Source: an uncultured Methanobacteriaceae archaeon (GTDB lineage: Archaea > Methanobacteriota > Methanobacteria > Methanobacteriales > Methanobacteriaceae). Taken from it: a DNA stretch of 64,000 nt. The notes beneath the pieces are model-generated. The model made no database searches and was not told where the DNA came from. It worked only from the letters and a program-made list of their open reading frames with translations. Position numbers and translations under genes: made by a program. How positions within the stretch are numbered: the first letter of the stretch is position 1; every line of letters starts with the position of its first letter. The stretch is from contig CACZOU010000026.1 in the NCBI GenBank assembly GCA_902782945.1, forward strand, positions 1 to 64,000, read 5' to 3'. Shown here piece by piece: positions 8,037 through 17,424 of this stretch.

Positions 8037-8220
8037 TCACCCATTCATCTTCTTTTACCTAACAAGGAATAAATACTAATTTTTTATAGGAATAATAGTT
8101 ATAATATCCTCTTTTTTTAAAACAAGTGCTGATTTTTTTTATTTAAGGTTTAATTCTGGAAAAAAAATAATTAAATTAGAAAATGGTGGTTAGTTTTAGA
8201 AGTGTAAACCCTACACCTGC

Positions 8221-9540
8221 TTAAGGTGTGAGTCGTCTTCTGTCTCTTGGGAATAATACTGTTTCTCTTATGTTTTTAGAACCTGTAAGAACCATTGTAA
8301 GTCTATCTGCACCCATCCCCCATCCAGAGTGTGGTGGCATACCATACTTGAATGCTTCAAGGTATTTCTCGAATGAATCAGGATTTAAATCTTTAGCTTC
8401 TAATCTAGAGTATAATAAATCATAATCATGTATACGTTGTGATCCACTTGATAACTCTAGGTCTCTGTACATTAAATCGAATGATGTACTTATTTCAGGG
8501 TCTTTTGTACTTGGCATTACATAAAATGGTTTAATAGACATTGGCCATTCTGTGATGAAATAGTAACTACCCATTTCTTCTCCTAATACTTTTTCTGCTG
8601 CTCTGCTTAAGTCATCACCATAGTTCATTTCAACATCATGACTGTTTACAATATCAAGTACTTTATCATAGGATACTACTGGGAATGGTTCTGTTGGTAT
8701 GTCTAATTCATGACCTAAATCTTCTAGTTCTTTAGCACAGTTTTCTTGTATGTTAGCTAGAATTGTTTTTATTAAACTTTCTAGTGTGTTCATTGCATCT
8801 TCCTGGCTTCTGAAGGACATTTCTGCATCTATGGATAATGCTTCGTTTAAGTGTCTTAGTGTATCATGTTCCTCTGCTCTGAAGATTTGACCTATTTCAA
8901 ATACATTGTCCAGTCCTGTTGCCATCATCATTTGTTTGTATAATTGTGGGCTTTGTCCTAGGAATGCTTCTTTTTCAAAGTAGGTGATTGGGAATAATTC
9001 TGTTCCACCCTCTGTTGCTGATGCTACTAGTTTTGGTGTTGTTATTTCTGTGAAATCATGGTCATAGAAGTAGTTACGTGCTGTGTGTAACATTTGACTT
9101 TTTATTTTGAAGATTGCACTTACATCATGTTTTCTTATATCTATGAATCTTGAATCTAATCTTGTGTCTAGTTCTGCATCTACTTTTTCTGTTGTATCTA
9201 ATGGTAGGGGTAGCTGTGCTACGTTGATTATATCTATGTTTGAAGGAATTATTTCAATTCCATTTGGTGCTTTTGGTGATTTTTGTACTGTTCCTGTTAC
9301 TGTGATGATTGTTTCTTTTCTTGCAGCTCTGATATCTTCCATCATTTCAGCTGATACTTTTTTACTTGGAGCTGTTATCTGTGTTATTCCATTTTTATCT
9401 CTTAGTAATAGGAATACTATTCCACCAAGGTCTCTTATCTCGTGTACCCATCCAGTTACTTTTACTGTTTCTCCCTCGTTTTCTGGGCTTATCTGGTTTG
9501 AGTAGTGTGTTCTTTTACATTTATCGAATATGTCTGTCAA
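8221..9540 (-). CDS. aspS: Aspartyl-tRNA synthetase, archaeal type
   Basis: This 439-residue protein charges tRNA-Asp with aspartate; archaeal forms often also charge tRNA-Asn. The N-terminal OB-fold anticodon-binding domain ([20 protein letters not shown]) and the class II catalytic core are complete. Visible class II motifs include the motif 2 loop [14 protein letters not shown] and motif 3 near the C terminus, [15 protein letters not shown], ending in [10 protein letters not shown] as usual for the archaeal enzymes. Start is TTG at 9540 behind AGGTGAAAA. Length is normal for the family. It lies alone on the minus strand, with hisD upstream across 171 bases. Confidence 0.95.
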   Translation of the reverse strand: MTDIFDKCKRTHYSNQISPENEGETVKVTGWVHEIRDLGGIVFLLLRDKNGITQITAPSKKVSAEMMEDIRAARKETIITVTGTVQKSPKAPNGIEIIPSNIDIINVAQLPLPLDTTEKVDAELDTRLDSRFIDIRKHDVSAIFKIKSQMLHTARNYFYDHDFTEITTPKLVASATEGGTELFPITYFEKEAFLGQSPQLYKQMMMATGLDNVFEIGQIFRAEEHDTLRHLNEALSIDAEMSFRSQEDAMNTLESLIKTILANIQENCAKELEDLGHELDIPTEPFPVVSYDKVLDIVNSHDVEMNYGDDLSRAAEKVLGEEMGSYYFITEWPMSIKPFYVMPSTKDPEISTSFDLMYRDLELSSGSQRIHDYDLLYSRLEAKDLNPDSFEKYLEAFKYGMPPHSGWGMGADRLTMVLTGSKNIRETVLFPRDRRRLTP

Positions 9541-9711
9541 GTTTTCACCTAATTTATATTTTATATGATTTAAATAAAAATAATAAAGTATTAATATTTA
9601 TATTTGTTTTTCTTGATTGATATAATTTATTTATGTTATTTCATAATAGGATTATTTGATTCCTGTTATTATTATTAAAAAAAATAGTAATTAATGAGAA
9701 TATGAAAAGTT

Positions 9712-10995
9712 TTATTCTATATCCTCAGCACGTTTCTTTATGGATAATGCATGTGCGTATAATCCTTCTGCTTCAGCTAGGTTTACTACCATATCTTTTA
9801 TGTTCATAACGCCCTCTGGTGATAGTTCCTGTATGGTTGGTTTTTTGATGAATGAATCAGCTGATAGTCCGGAGTACATTCTTGCACCACCACTTGTTGG
9901 TAATACGTGGTTTGTACCTGAACCATAATCTCCACCAGCTACTGGTGTAAGATTACCTAGAAATATTGATCCAGCATTATTAATGGATTCTAATGTTTTA
10001 TAGTAGTCTTCAGTTACTATTACTAAGTGTTCTGGAGCATATGCATTAGTAAAGTCAATTGCATCTTGCATGTTATCTGCTACTAGTATGTGACTGTATT
10101 TTGTTAGTGATTCTTCTATTATTTCCTTTCTTTCTTGTTCTTCCAGGTACTGTTTCACATATTTAACAGTTTCTTCTGCTACTTCACGTGATGTTGACAC
10201 CATTATTGTTGCTGCATTAGGATCGTGTTCTGCCTGTGATAGTAATTCTGTTGCCATGTATGATGGATTAGCTGTATGGTCAACTAGTGCTAACATTTCT
10301 GATGGTCCTGCTGGGAATTCTATGTCTACATCACCATAGACTAGTTTTTTTGCTGTTGCTACGAATATATTTCCTGGACCTACTATTTTATCTACTGATG
10401 GTATTGTTTCAGTGGAGTATGCCATTGCTGCAATTGCCTGTGCTCCTCCTACTTTGTAGATTTTATCTGCTCCTGCAATGTATGCTGCTGCTAGTATTTC
10501 ATTACTTATGTTTCCATCTTTATCAGGAGGTGTGCAACATATTATTTCCTTTACTCCAGCTATCTTTGCTGGTATTACTGTCATTAATATTGATGATGGG
10601 TATGCTGCCCGTCCGCCTGGAATATAACATCCGACACGTTCTAATGGTCTTATTATTTGTCCTGCTTTAACACCATCTTTTACTGTCATTGTCCAGTCTG
10701 ATGGTATTTGTGCTTTATGGAATTTACTAATATTTTCTGCAGCGTCTTCTAATGCTTGTCTTAGTTTTGGACTAATATGATTAACACTATCTTTTATTGT
10801 TTCAACAGGTACCATTAAGTCGGTTATATCTGCTTTATCAAATTTAAGAGTGTAGTCATGTAGTGCTTTGTCTTTATTTTCTTGTACATTGGCTATTATT
10901 TCTTGTACTGGTTGTATTACTTCGTTTGAATTCATTTGAATTCTTTGTGTATATTTTGAGAAGTCCTCTCTTTTTAAATCTATTATTTCTAGCAA
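9712..10995 (-). CDS. hisD: Histidinol dehydrogenase
   Basis: This 427-residue protein catalyses the last two steps of histidine synthesis, oxidising L-histidinol to L-histidine with two NAD+. The hallmark segments are present: [33 protein letters not shown], the FPAGPSE loop and SQAEHDPNA with the zinc and substrate ligands, then PEHLVI and [10 protein letters not shown]. Start is TTG at 10995, 7-8 nt behind GGAGG. Length is normal. No other his gene is adjacent, as usual in Methanobacteriales where the pathway genes are scattered. Confidence 0.95.
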   Translation of the reverse strand: MLEIIDLKREDFSKYTQRIQMNSNEVIQPVQEIIANVQENKDKALHDYTLKFDKADITDLMVPVETIKDSVNHISPKLRQALEDAAENISKFHKAQIPSDWTMTVKDGVKAGQIIRPLERVGCYIPGGRAAYPSSILMTVIPAKIAGVKEIICCTPPDKDGNISNEILAAAYIAGADKIYKVGGAQAIAAMAYSTETIPSVDKIVGPGNIFVATAKKLVYGDVDIEFPAGPSEMLALVDHTANPSYMATELLSQAEHDPNAATIMVSTSREVAEETVKYVKQYLEEQERKEIIEESLTKYSHILVADNMQDAIDFTNAYAPEHLVIVTEDYYKTLESINNAGSIFLGNLTPVAGGDYGSGTNHVLPTSGGARMYSGLSADSFIKKPTIQELSPEGVMNIKDMVVNLAEAEGLYAHALSIKKRAEDIE

Positions 10996-11200
10996 TTTAA
11001 TCCTCCAGAATACATTAATAAAATATTATAATTAAATATATCTTTTTTAATACTATTAAAAATATGCTATAATATGACTAATTATGTAATTTATCTTAAA
11101 AAAAGCCTAGATAACTCTATATTTAAATTGTTAATATAAAAATTAAATATTATTTATAATAGGGCGATTATGTGTATTGGATAAATAGAATAAGGTTTAT

Positions 11201-11235
11201 TTAAGAAGAAGGGATGAATTATCCTTCATTCTTAA
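11201..11235 (-). terminator. Imperfect hairpin after the first thermosome gene
   Basis: Just past the stop of the minus-strand thermosome gene, a long imperfect inverted repeat (TTAAGAAGAAGGGAT at 11201-11215 against ATCCTTCATTCTTAA at 11221-11235) can form a 15-bp stem with mismatches and a 5-nt loop. No strong T-run follows on the minus strand, so it may stabilise the transcript end and not terminate it. Confidence 0.35.
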
Positions 11236-11247
11236 GTGTTTCCATCT

Positions 11248-12855
11248 CTACATGTATGGGTTTGGTGTTCCAGGCATGTCTCCTCCTACTGGAGTTTCTG
11301 GTTTTGTAGCTACTACATCATCAATACGTAGTATTTCACATGCTATTTCTGTTGCACCTGATACTATTTCGTCTTCAGAGTTTTTAGAGTCAAGTACTCC
11401 ATCATCTTTCATGTTGGATACTTCTCTTTTTATGACGTTTATACCCATGTTTGTTGATTTTTCTTGTGCTGCTAGTAATTCTGTTGTTACATCGATTGTA
11501 TCCATTCCAGCATTTTTAGCTAGTGCTACTGGTAGTTGTTCTAGTGCTTTTGCGTATGCTGCTACTACTAGTTGTTTTTTATCTTCAAATTGGTTTGCAT
11601 ATTTCTTTAATGCTTTGGATGCTGCAATAGCTGCTGCTCCTCCACCTGGAAGTGCTTTGTTTTCTTTTCTTGCTTTTATTACTGCACCAATTGCATCGTT
11701 AATTGCTTGTTCTAGTTGGTCAGTGACGTGTTTTGTACTTCCTCTTACGATTATGTTTAAAACACCAGGGTATTTACAACCTTCTATGAAAATGTATTCT
11801 CTGTCTTCAAATACTTCTCTTTCATATACGTGTTCCGCTTCTCCGATATCATCAGGAGTTAGTTCACGTACATTATTTACAATGTTTGCTCCTGTTGCTT
11901 TGGATAATCTTCTGAGGTCTCCTGCTTTTACTCTTTTAGCTGTTAATATTCCAGCTTTTGTTAGGTAGTGTTGTCCGAGGTCACTGATTTTTTTGTTGTT
12001 GAATAAAACGTTTGCACCAGAGTCTACTATTTTTTGTACTTCTTCTTTTAGCATTTCTGCTTCTTTATCAAGGTAGGATTGGTATTCTCCCGGTGTTGTT
12101 AGTTTTATTTTTGCATCGTTTTGTAGTTCTCTTGCATCTATTGGGTATTGTAGTAATGCTATTTTAGCGTTTTTAACATCTTTTGGCATTTCTGATTCTA
12201 CGACGTTTTTATCTACTGTGATTGATTCAGAAATCTCGGTATCTTCTGTTGCTTCACCGTGGATTTTTCTTATTTTAATCATGTCTTGATCTATTTCACC
12301 GTCTTTTTCTACATCTAATAGTGCTTCTACTAGTTCTGTTGCCATTTTGTCGATATTTCTAAATGAGCCTTTTCCAGTCATTGATGTTCTTGCTATGTTT
12401 ATTAGTTCTTCTTTGTCTGTTGTGATTGCGATGTCATTGAATACTTCTAGTGTTTTGTTTCTTGCTTCGTGGAATCCTTTTTCTATTGTTGATATTGGTA
12501 TTCCTTGTTCTATTAATTCTTCAGCTTGTTTTAATATTTCTCCAACTAATACTACTGCTGTTGTTGTTCCATCCCCAAAATCTTCTTCTTGTGATTTTGC
12601 TAAATCTACAATCATTTTTGCTGCTGGATGATCTGGTTCTGTTTCTTTTAGTATTGTATAACCATCATTGGTTATTTTAACATCACCAATAGTGTTTACT
12701 AACATTTTGTCCATTCCTCTTGGACCTAATGTTGTTTTTAGTGCGTTGGATAATATTTTAGCTGCCATTATATTGTTTCTAGTTGCCTGGCTTCCGCTTT
12801 TTCTTGTGGATCCATCAGCTAGAATGATTAATGGTTGTTGGTTTTGTCTTGCCAT
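11248..12855 (-). CDS. Thermosome (group II chaperonin) subunit
   Basis: This 535-residue subunit belongs to the double-ring, ATP-driven archaeal chaperonin that folds proteins in the cytoplasm. It has the N-terminal TTLGPRGMDKMLVN motif, the ATP-phosphate motif GDGTTTAVV, a central apical domain with helical protrusion, and a C-terminal equatorial half with PGGGAAAIAAS. The tail ends in a short GGDMPGTPNPYM and not in the Gly-Met-rich repeats common in this family. A second, different subunit lies at 32123-33742; the ring is probably hetero-oligomeric. A strong GGAGG precedes the ATG. Both genes share a nearly identical promoter block (see 13101-13129). Confidence 0.95.
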   Translation of the reverse strand: MARQNQQPLIILADGSTRKSGSQATRNNIMAAKILSNALKTTLGPRGMDKMLVNTIGDVKITNDGYTILKETEPDHPAAKMIVDLAKSQEEDFGDGTTTAVVLVGEILKQAEELIEQGIPISTIEKGFHEARNKTLEVFNDIAITTDKEELINIARTSMTGKGSFRNIDKMATELVEALLDVEKDGEIDQDMIKIRKIHGEATEDTEISESITVDKNVVESEMPKDVKNAKIALLQYPIDARELQNDAKIKLTTPGEYQSYLDKEAEMLKEEVQKIVDSGANVLFNNKKISDLGQHYLTKAGILTAKRVKAGDLRRLSKATGANIVNNVRELTPDDIGEAEHVYEREVFEDREYIFIEGCKYPGVLNIIVRGSTKHVTDQLEQAINDAIGAVIKARKENKALPGGGAAAIAASKALKKYANQFEDKKQLVVAAYAKALEQLPVALAKNAGMDTIDVTTELLAAQEKSTNMGINVIKREVSNMKDDGVLDSKNSEDEIVSGATEIACEILRIDDVVATKPETPVGGDMPGTPNPYM

Positions 12856-13100
12856 ATTAATTATCCTCCAATTTTAGATATTACTGATAAATTCATTAAA
12901 TTTATTTTATAGACTGATTATTTATTTTTTATGAATTTTTAGATGAATAATATCCTAAAAAAACCGTGTTTCATAGACTGATATAAAATTTTTGATAATT
13001 AATAAAATATTCATGAAAATAATTTTTCTTAAATATTATTCTTTCCAACTGTTATTATAATATATATTTATCTATATATATAGTTAATGATTATAACGGT

Positions 13101-13129
13101 GTTTGAACTTATATAAATACTTTATGGTT
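13101..13129 (-). promoter_or_regulatory. Thermosome-type promoter block, copy 1
   Basis: A 29-bp block whose core is CTTATATAAATACTTT (plus-strand reading) matches 26 of 29 positions of a block at 33838-33866 upstream of the other thermosome gene. On the minus strand it reads as a BRE-like AAAG followed by the TATA box TTTATATA. It lies about 250 bases before the start of the thermosome gene, implying a leader of roughly 220 nt unless a second promoter is used. Confidence 0.6.
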
Positions 13130-13162
13130 TTCTATTAAAAAAAAATAAAAATAATCAAATAA

Positions 13163-14551
13163 TTAATTATTCTTATCATTAAAGTATTCAACAGCATCAT
13201 GAACTAAATTCATAATAGATTTATCAAGATTATAACTTGAATCAATTGGAATAGGAATATTATCACAGTAAACTACTTTTAAACCTTTTTGAAGAGCATC
13301 TTTAGTGGCAACATCTACAGCTGCAGCTTTAAGTTCTGTTAACATGATATCTACTTTGTCAATATTGTCTTCAATATCTTTCTGAAGTAGTGGTCTATTA
13401 GATAAGTTAGATGAAATAGCAACCACGTTACAATTAAAGTTTTCCTCTAAATATTCTTTTAATAAATGTTGAACAGATTCTGGAGCTGTGGTAGCAAATA
13501 ATATATTCTTACCCTCAATTGAATCAACAGGATGAGGCCTAAATATTGTAGGAACAATATCAGCACTAGGATTAATAGCGTGAATCTCTTTTAGTAATAA
13601 ATCTAATTTATCTGGAGAGCAGATTTCTTCATCACACATTGTTATGATAACAAGGTCAGCTAATTTAATTCTATATGGTCCAAAGAACTCAGTGATAGTG
13701 TCAATAGGCTGATTAGCACCAACTAATACTATTTCTTTATCGGTTTTTATTGGTGGAATTGCAGATCCGCTACCTTCTATGGCTATTAAGTTAGTGTCTA
13801 ATGCATTTGTCATCCTTGCACCTTCAACCATGTTTGTGATATATACCTTTCCTGCCATACCTCCAGCACATCTACGGCAACCTACTGTTAATACTCTGCT
13901 CATTAGAGCATCTTCCCAGTGATCTGATGCTGCATGTAAACCTTTATCTGATTGTTCCATAAGATATTCTGGTGTTAGTTTTATCTTATCACCATGTACT
14001 ATTTCCGGAATTTCGGGTCCACCTCTACCCATTGCAACTACACATGGCGTGAATTTATCTTCCTTGTTGATTAATCTTGCAGTGTATGCTGATACTGCTG
14101 TTTTTCCTATTCTTTTACCTGTTCCTATTATTTTATATGATGGATTTTTTAGAACTTCCTCTTCCTTAAGTGGCTTGAATTCAAAATCTGGACCCTTATA
14201 TATTACTCCTTCCTGTAGAACTACTGTTGCTATCTTAAATCTTTTACCATAATTTACAACTGGTTCATCTGATAAGTCTATTACAATATCTGGATTGTAT
14301 TTTTCTATTGATTTTTTTATTAAATCATAGGGGATTAGTTTATGATCTTCTCCAAATATTACTGGCTTATTGAAGAATTCAGATATCACATCTACATTGC
14401 TATCTCTTAGTTTTTCTGTTCCACCTATGAATAATAGTAATTCTACTTCATATCCTTTTGATTCTATTTTATTTATTGCTGATTTTGTTACAGGAAAGTA
14501 ATGTTCTCCATCTACAAGACATATTACTTTTTTAGAGTTTTCTTTTTCCAT
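13163..14551 (-). CDS. cpgS: Cyclic 2,3-diphosphoglycerate synthetase
   Basis: This 462-residue protein closes 2,3-diphosphoglycerate to the cyclic trianionic form using ATP. Cyclic 2,3-DPG is a major solute and phosphate store known from Methanobacteriales and Methanopyrus, so the gene supports the taxonomic call. The N terminus reads [19 protein letters not shown], a mononucleotide-binding loop [16 protein letters not shown] lies near residue 150, and [16 protein letters not shown] follows. Start ATG 14551 is chosen over TTG 14566 because GGAG falls between them at suitable spacing. Length is close to the roughly 460 residues of the Methanothermus enzyme. Confidence 0.9.
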   Translation of the reverse strand: MEKENSKKVICLVDGEHYFPVTKSAINKIESKGYEVELLLFIGGTEKLRDSNVDVISEFFNKPVIFGEDHKLIPYDLIKKSIEKYNPDIVIDLSDEPVVNYGKRFKIATVVLQEGVIYKGPDFEFKPLKEEEVLKNPSYKIIGTGKRIGKTAVSAYTARLINKEDKFTPCVVAMGRGGPEIPEIVHGDKIKLTPEYLMEQSDKGLHAASDHWEDALMSRVLTVGCRRCAGGMAGKVYITNMVEGARMTNALDTNLIAIEGSGSAIPPIKTDKEIVLVGANQPIDTITEFFGPYRIKLADLVIITMCDEEICSPDKLDLLLKEIHAINPSADIVPTIFRPHPVDSIEGKNILFATTAPESVQHLLKEYLEENFNCNVVAISSNLSNRPLLQKDIEDNIDKVDIMLTELKAAAVDVATKDALQKGLKVVYCDNIPIPIDSSYNLDKSIMNLVHDAVEYFNDKNN

Positions 14552-14566
14552 GTTAACTGTCTCCAA

Positions 14567-14914
14567 CTTTTTATCTCTATATATGATATATTACATTTAC
14601 TTGTAAAATAATTTATCAATTGTCAAGTTAGAATTCATAAATAGTGAAAAGTTACACTTGAAATATACGTCTGGATGTGAATAAGAACAGTAAAAATAAA
14701 ATACATTACCACAATAGAAAACAAGAATAGGAACCCTGATTACAAATGAAAAAATATATATTATTGTTTTTAAATATAATTATATATACTATTTCATGAT
14801 GAAAACTTAATATAATATATTAAGTATAAGAAACGGACATTATCTGAAAAATCATAATAAAGATGGATAATGAATAATATAACGATTCATAGAAAATTAA
14901 CAGGAGGGAACATC
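14567..14914. other. Spacer between divergent genes, with a palindrome near the small basic gene
   Basis: These 348 bases lie between the starts of cpgS (minus) and the 35-residue gene (plus) and should hold both promoters. A TATA-like stretch (TTTAAATATAATTATATATA) begins near 14769. A 21-bp inverted repeat follows (14805-14825) and the ribosome binding site AGGAGGG ends near 14909. No further coding frame is supported. Confidence 0.4.
14805..14825. promoter_or_regulatory. 21-bp inverted repeat upstream of the small basic gene
   Basis: ACTTAATATA and TATATTAAGT are exact reverse complements separated by a single A. The repeat is centred 100 nt before the ATG of the 35-residue gene and just after a TATA-like run. 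It could be an operator, or a weak hairpin in the leader. Function is inferred from symmetry and position only. Confidence 0.35.
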
Positions 14915-15022
14915 ATGGCAAAAGTCAAAGGAACAAACAGAAGAACCAGACCAAAATCTGGATACAAAAAACAAGGAAACAAGAAAGGAAGAGGAGTAAG
15001 AGAAAAAAGATACCACGGATAA
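14915..15022 (+). CDS. Very small, very basic protein (35 residues)
   Basis: ATG at 14915 follows AGGAGGG at ideal spacing, and the frame ends with TAA at 15020-15022, directly before a hairpin terminator. The product starts MAKVKGTNRRTRPKSGYKK and ends GRGVREKRYHG. About 15 of its 35 residues are Lys or Arg and 7 are Gly, with no acidic residue except one Glu. This composition fits a small ribosome- or nucleic-acid-binding protein, although I cannot match it to a named ribosomal protein such as eL41 or eS30. Its own promoter region, strong translation signal and terminator argue that it is a real, well-expressed gene. Confidence 0.75.
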   Translation: MAKVKGTNRRTRPKSGYKKQGNKKGRGVREKRYHG

Positions 15023-15059
15023 GTGTTATAATAAATAACACATCAAAACTCTTTTTTTT
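15023..15059 (+). terminator. Terminator of the small basic gene
   Basis: A perfect 7-bp stem (GTGTTAT at 15023-15029, ATAACAC at 15035-15041) with a 5-nt loop begins immediately after the stop codon and is followed by a long T-run from 15052. It closes a single-gene transcription unit. Confidence 0.7.
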
Positions 15060-15135
15060 ATTCTAAACTACTAATTTTTAAAACAATTATTTAATTACTC
15101 ATTTTAAAATAAATTAAACAAAGATACGTATACAT

Positions 15136-17337
15136 TTAAATATTTAACAAATTATTCAAATTATCCCAATGCCAAACCTTATCCCTGCTCCAACCAGTAG
15201 CAACATTAGGAATTAAAATATTATCCTGGAAATCACCCTTATAACCATAACGCATACTATTCAATCCAACAAGAATAAGTACAGACTTTGCACGAGTATA
15301 AGCAACAAAATAACGTCTTATAAGATCATTAAACTCATCATCAAGACCCGTATGTGAATCATAACTATCATCTAAACTAGAATATTTCCTAAGATATCTT
15401 TCAATATTAAATGTCTTACCACCACGATTAGGGAAACGCTTAAATGCTGTAGAACTTGAATTATTATAGATATCCGAGCCCACATCAACAATGACAACAT
15501 CAAACTCCAATCCCTTAGACTGATGAATAGACATTATATTAATATTATCCTCATAATTAATTTCAAACATGTCATCATCAATATCAATAGCACCAGAGGC
15601 AATAGGAACTAGAATATGCCAAAAGACCTGCTTTGTAGATAATAAACCATCAACTGTAATAGCATTCTTTGTCTGAGTAATAGTATCCATTATAATATCA
15701 TGATAAATTGCGTTCTCCTGTGACTCATCCACTAAAGAATTACATTCATTATCTATATCTTCCAGTAAGTTATCTAGGTTAATAACATCCCCCTCTAAAA
15801 TAATTGATTTATCCGTGCTAGATATGTACTCTGTAGCATATTTTCTCCATGATTTTAATACATTCTTTGTATGTGGTGGAATATTATCAAGATTATCCTG
15901 AGTTTTACCTTCAGGGTCAATAGACAACAAAATCAAACCACAAATCAATGACACTATATCAGTAGATTCAATATTTTGACCACGGGGATTAAATACAACC
16001 ATCTTCTCATCCTTATAAGATATGCTTTCCCTCACATAGAAAGGTAATCTCTTCTTATTAAACGCGTTAATCTCCTTAGGAGAATTAATAAGTAATGCAA
16101 TATACGGATTATTTCCTGCAGAAATATCATAAGAAACACCGTGACGAGTAACCTTAAAACTGTTACCCATTTTAAGATTATATATCAAATTAGATAAATC
16201 AGTGGATAACTCCTCAATATTATTTCTAAATAAACCAATAACAGGTAAACCATCCACAGTATTCTCACATGGAACAATCAAAGGCTTGTTAATAGTACGG
16301 TTAGAAAGATATCTATTATCCATATGAATAAATTCATTTGTAAAATCAATAATATTACTTGTAGACCTGTAATTCTTTTGTAAGAATATAGTATTAGGCC
16401 TAATAGATAAAGCTTCATCAATTCTTTCCACGTAATCTGTAAATAATTCAACACTAGCACCACGGAATCTATATAATGACTGGTCATCATCACCAACTAC
16501 GGTAATATTACCATTATTATCATTCACATGACGTGCTAATTTAAAATAAATCTGTTCCTGAAGATAATTCGTATCCTGATATTCATCAATTAATAATACA
16601 CGTACACCTTTAACCTCAGGAATAAGATTATCAGCTAATAAATCATAGAATATCCTCTCAAGTAATGGATAATCAAGAATATCCCGTGAATACAAGCGTT
16701 GATTATAATCATCAATAATCTCATACATTACCTGTTCACGACCAGCACTAGCCTTAATAGCATCATAATCCACCATGTCATAAACCAATCTTTCCCTGAT
16801 ATCCTGTACCAGATTATTCATTTCAGCAGTATTAACACCACCACTATTATTCTTTAATTGCTTAAAGAACTGTTTTAAACGTTTATCAGTATTACGTTCT
16901 CCATCAAGTAATGTTTGCATCATCACAGCAGAAGATGTGAAATTATCAATAACATCAATATCACGAACTTTTGACACGTAATCCTCTGCAATACTATCAA
17001 GCGTGCCTATCATCAGAGAATTAAATGATTTAGGTAAAGGTATGTCTAATGCACCACATAATAACTTAGCCCATTCAATAGTTCGATTATTCAATTCACG
17101 TGCAGCTTTCTTTGTGAAAGTAGTGACTATAACTTCATCTAAATTTACATCATCAACAAAAAAATACTTTAAAATCTTTAAAACAAGAACAGTAGTCTTT
17201 CCACTACCAGGGCCCGCTACAATATACTGACTATTAGATATATCTGCCATGATAGCTTCTTTCTGATTAATATTTTCACTGATATTTCTATCTAATACAG
17301 TATCTACTAATTCTATAAATTTATCCTCAGATATCAT
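15136..17337 (-). CDS. UvrD/Rep-type superfamily 1 DNA helicase
   Basis: This 733-residue protein has the complete set of SF1A helicase motifs. Walker A is AGPGSGKTTVLVLKIL near residue 38, and motif Ia includes VTTFTKKAARELNNR. Walker B is LLIDEYQDTNYLQEQ, motif III is VVGDDDQSLYRFRGA, and motif IV begins LQKNYRST. Motif V is SIHQSKGLEFDVVIVD and motif VI is FVAYTRAKSVLILVG. The family translocates 3' to 5' on single-stranded DNA and acts in repair and replication restart. There is no fused nuclease domain. It starts with ATG behind a distant GAGG. The hdr cluster ends upstream, 87 bases away, on the same strand. The physiological role cannot be narrowed further. Confidence 0.9.
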   Translation of the reverse strand: MISEDKFIELVDTVLDRNISENINQKEAIMADISNSQYIVAGPGSGKTTVLVLKILKYFFVDDVNLDEVIVTTFTKKAARELNNRTIEWAKLLCGALDIPLPKSFNSLMIGTLDSIAEDYVSKVRDIDVIDNFTSSAVMMQTLLDGERNTDKRLKQFFKQLKNNSGGVNTAEMNNLVQDIRERLVYDMVDYDAIKASAGREQVMYEIIDDYNQRLYSRDILDYPLLERIFYDLLADNLIPEVKGVRVLLIDEYQDTNYLQEQIYFKLARHVNDNNGNITVVGDDDQSLYRFRGASVELFTDYVERIDEALSIRPNTIFLQKNYRSTSNIIDFTNEFIHMDNRYLSNRTINKPLIVPCENTVDGLPVIGLFRNNIEELSTDLSNLIYNLKMGNSFKVTRHGVSYDISAGNNPYIALLINSPKEINAFNKKRLPFYVRESISYKDEKMVVFNPRGQNIESTDIVSLICGLILLSIDPEGKTQDNLDNIPPHTKNVLKSWRKYATEYISSTDKSIILEGDVINLDNLLEDIDNECNSLVDESQENAIYHDIIMDTITQTKNAITVDGLLSTKQVFWHILVPIASGAIDIDDDMFEINYEDNINIMSIHQSKGLEFDVVIVDVGSDIYNNSSSTAFKRFPNRGGKTFNIERYLRKYSSLDDSYDSHTGLDDEFNDLIRRYFVAYTRAKSVLILVGLNSMRYGYKGDFQDNILIPNVATGWSRDKVWHWDNLNNLLNI

Positions 17338-17424
17338 GTGTAATCTAAACCTCTATTACTAAAAAAAGAAATAATATGGGAGAGTAGCATGGAAGTGATT
17401 TACATTCAACTACTCTTCTGAATG

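Noticed and set aside
1-8220. Integrated element or prophage in the left part
   Set aside because: The area is rich in lineage-specific genes, but no integrase, attachment repeats, tRNA target, transposase or viral structural gene is present.
11252-11968. 238-codon plus-strand frame over the thermosome gene
   Set aside because: Antisense shadow of the well-conserved chaperonin gene; no start signal and no homology-like features. The same holds for frames over hdrA, metG and the second thermosome gene.
14796-14847. C/D-box guide RNA
   Set aside because: Only single C- and D-like boxes are present, without internal C'/D' boxes or a terminal stem; kept as a low-interest note and not as an RNA gene.
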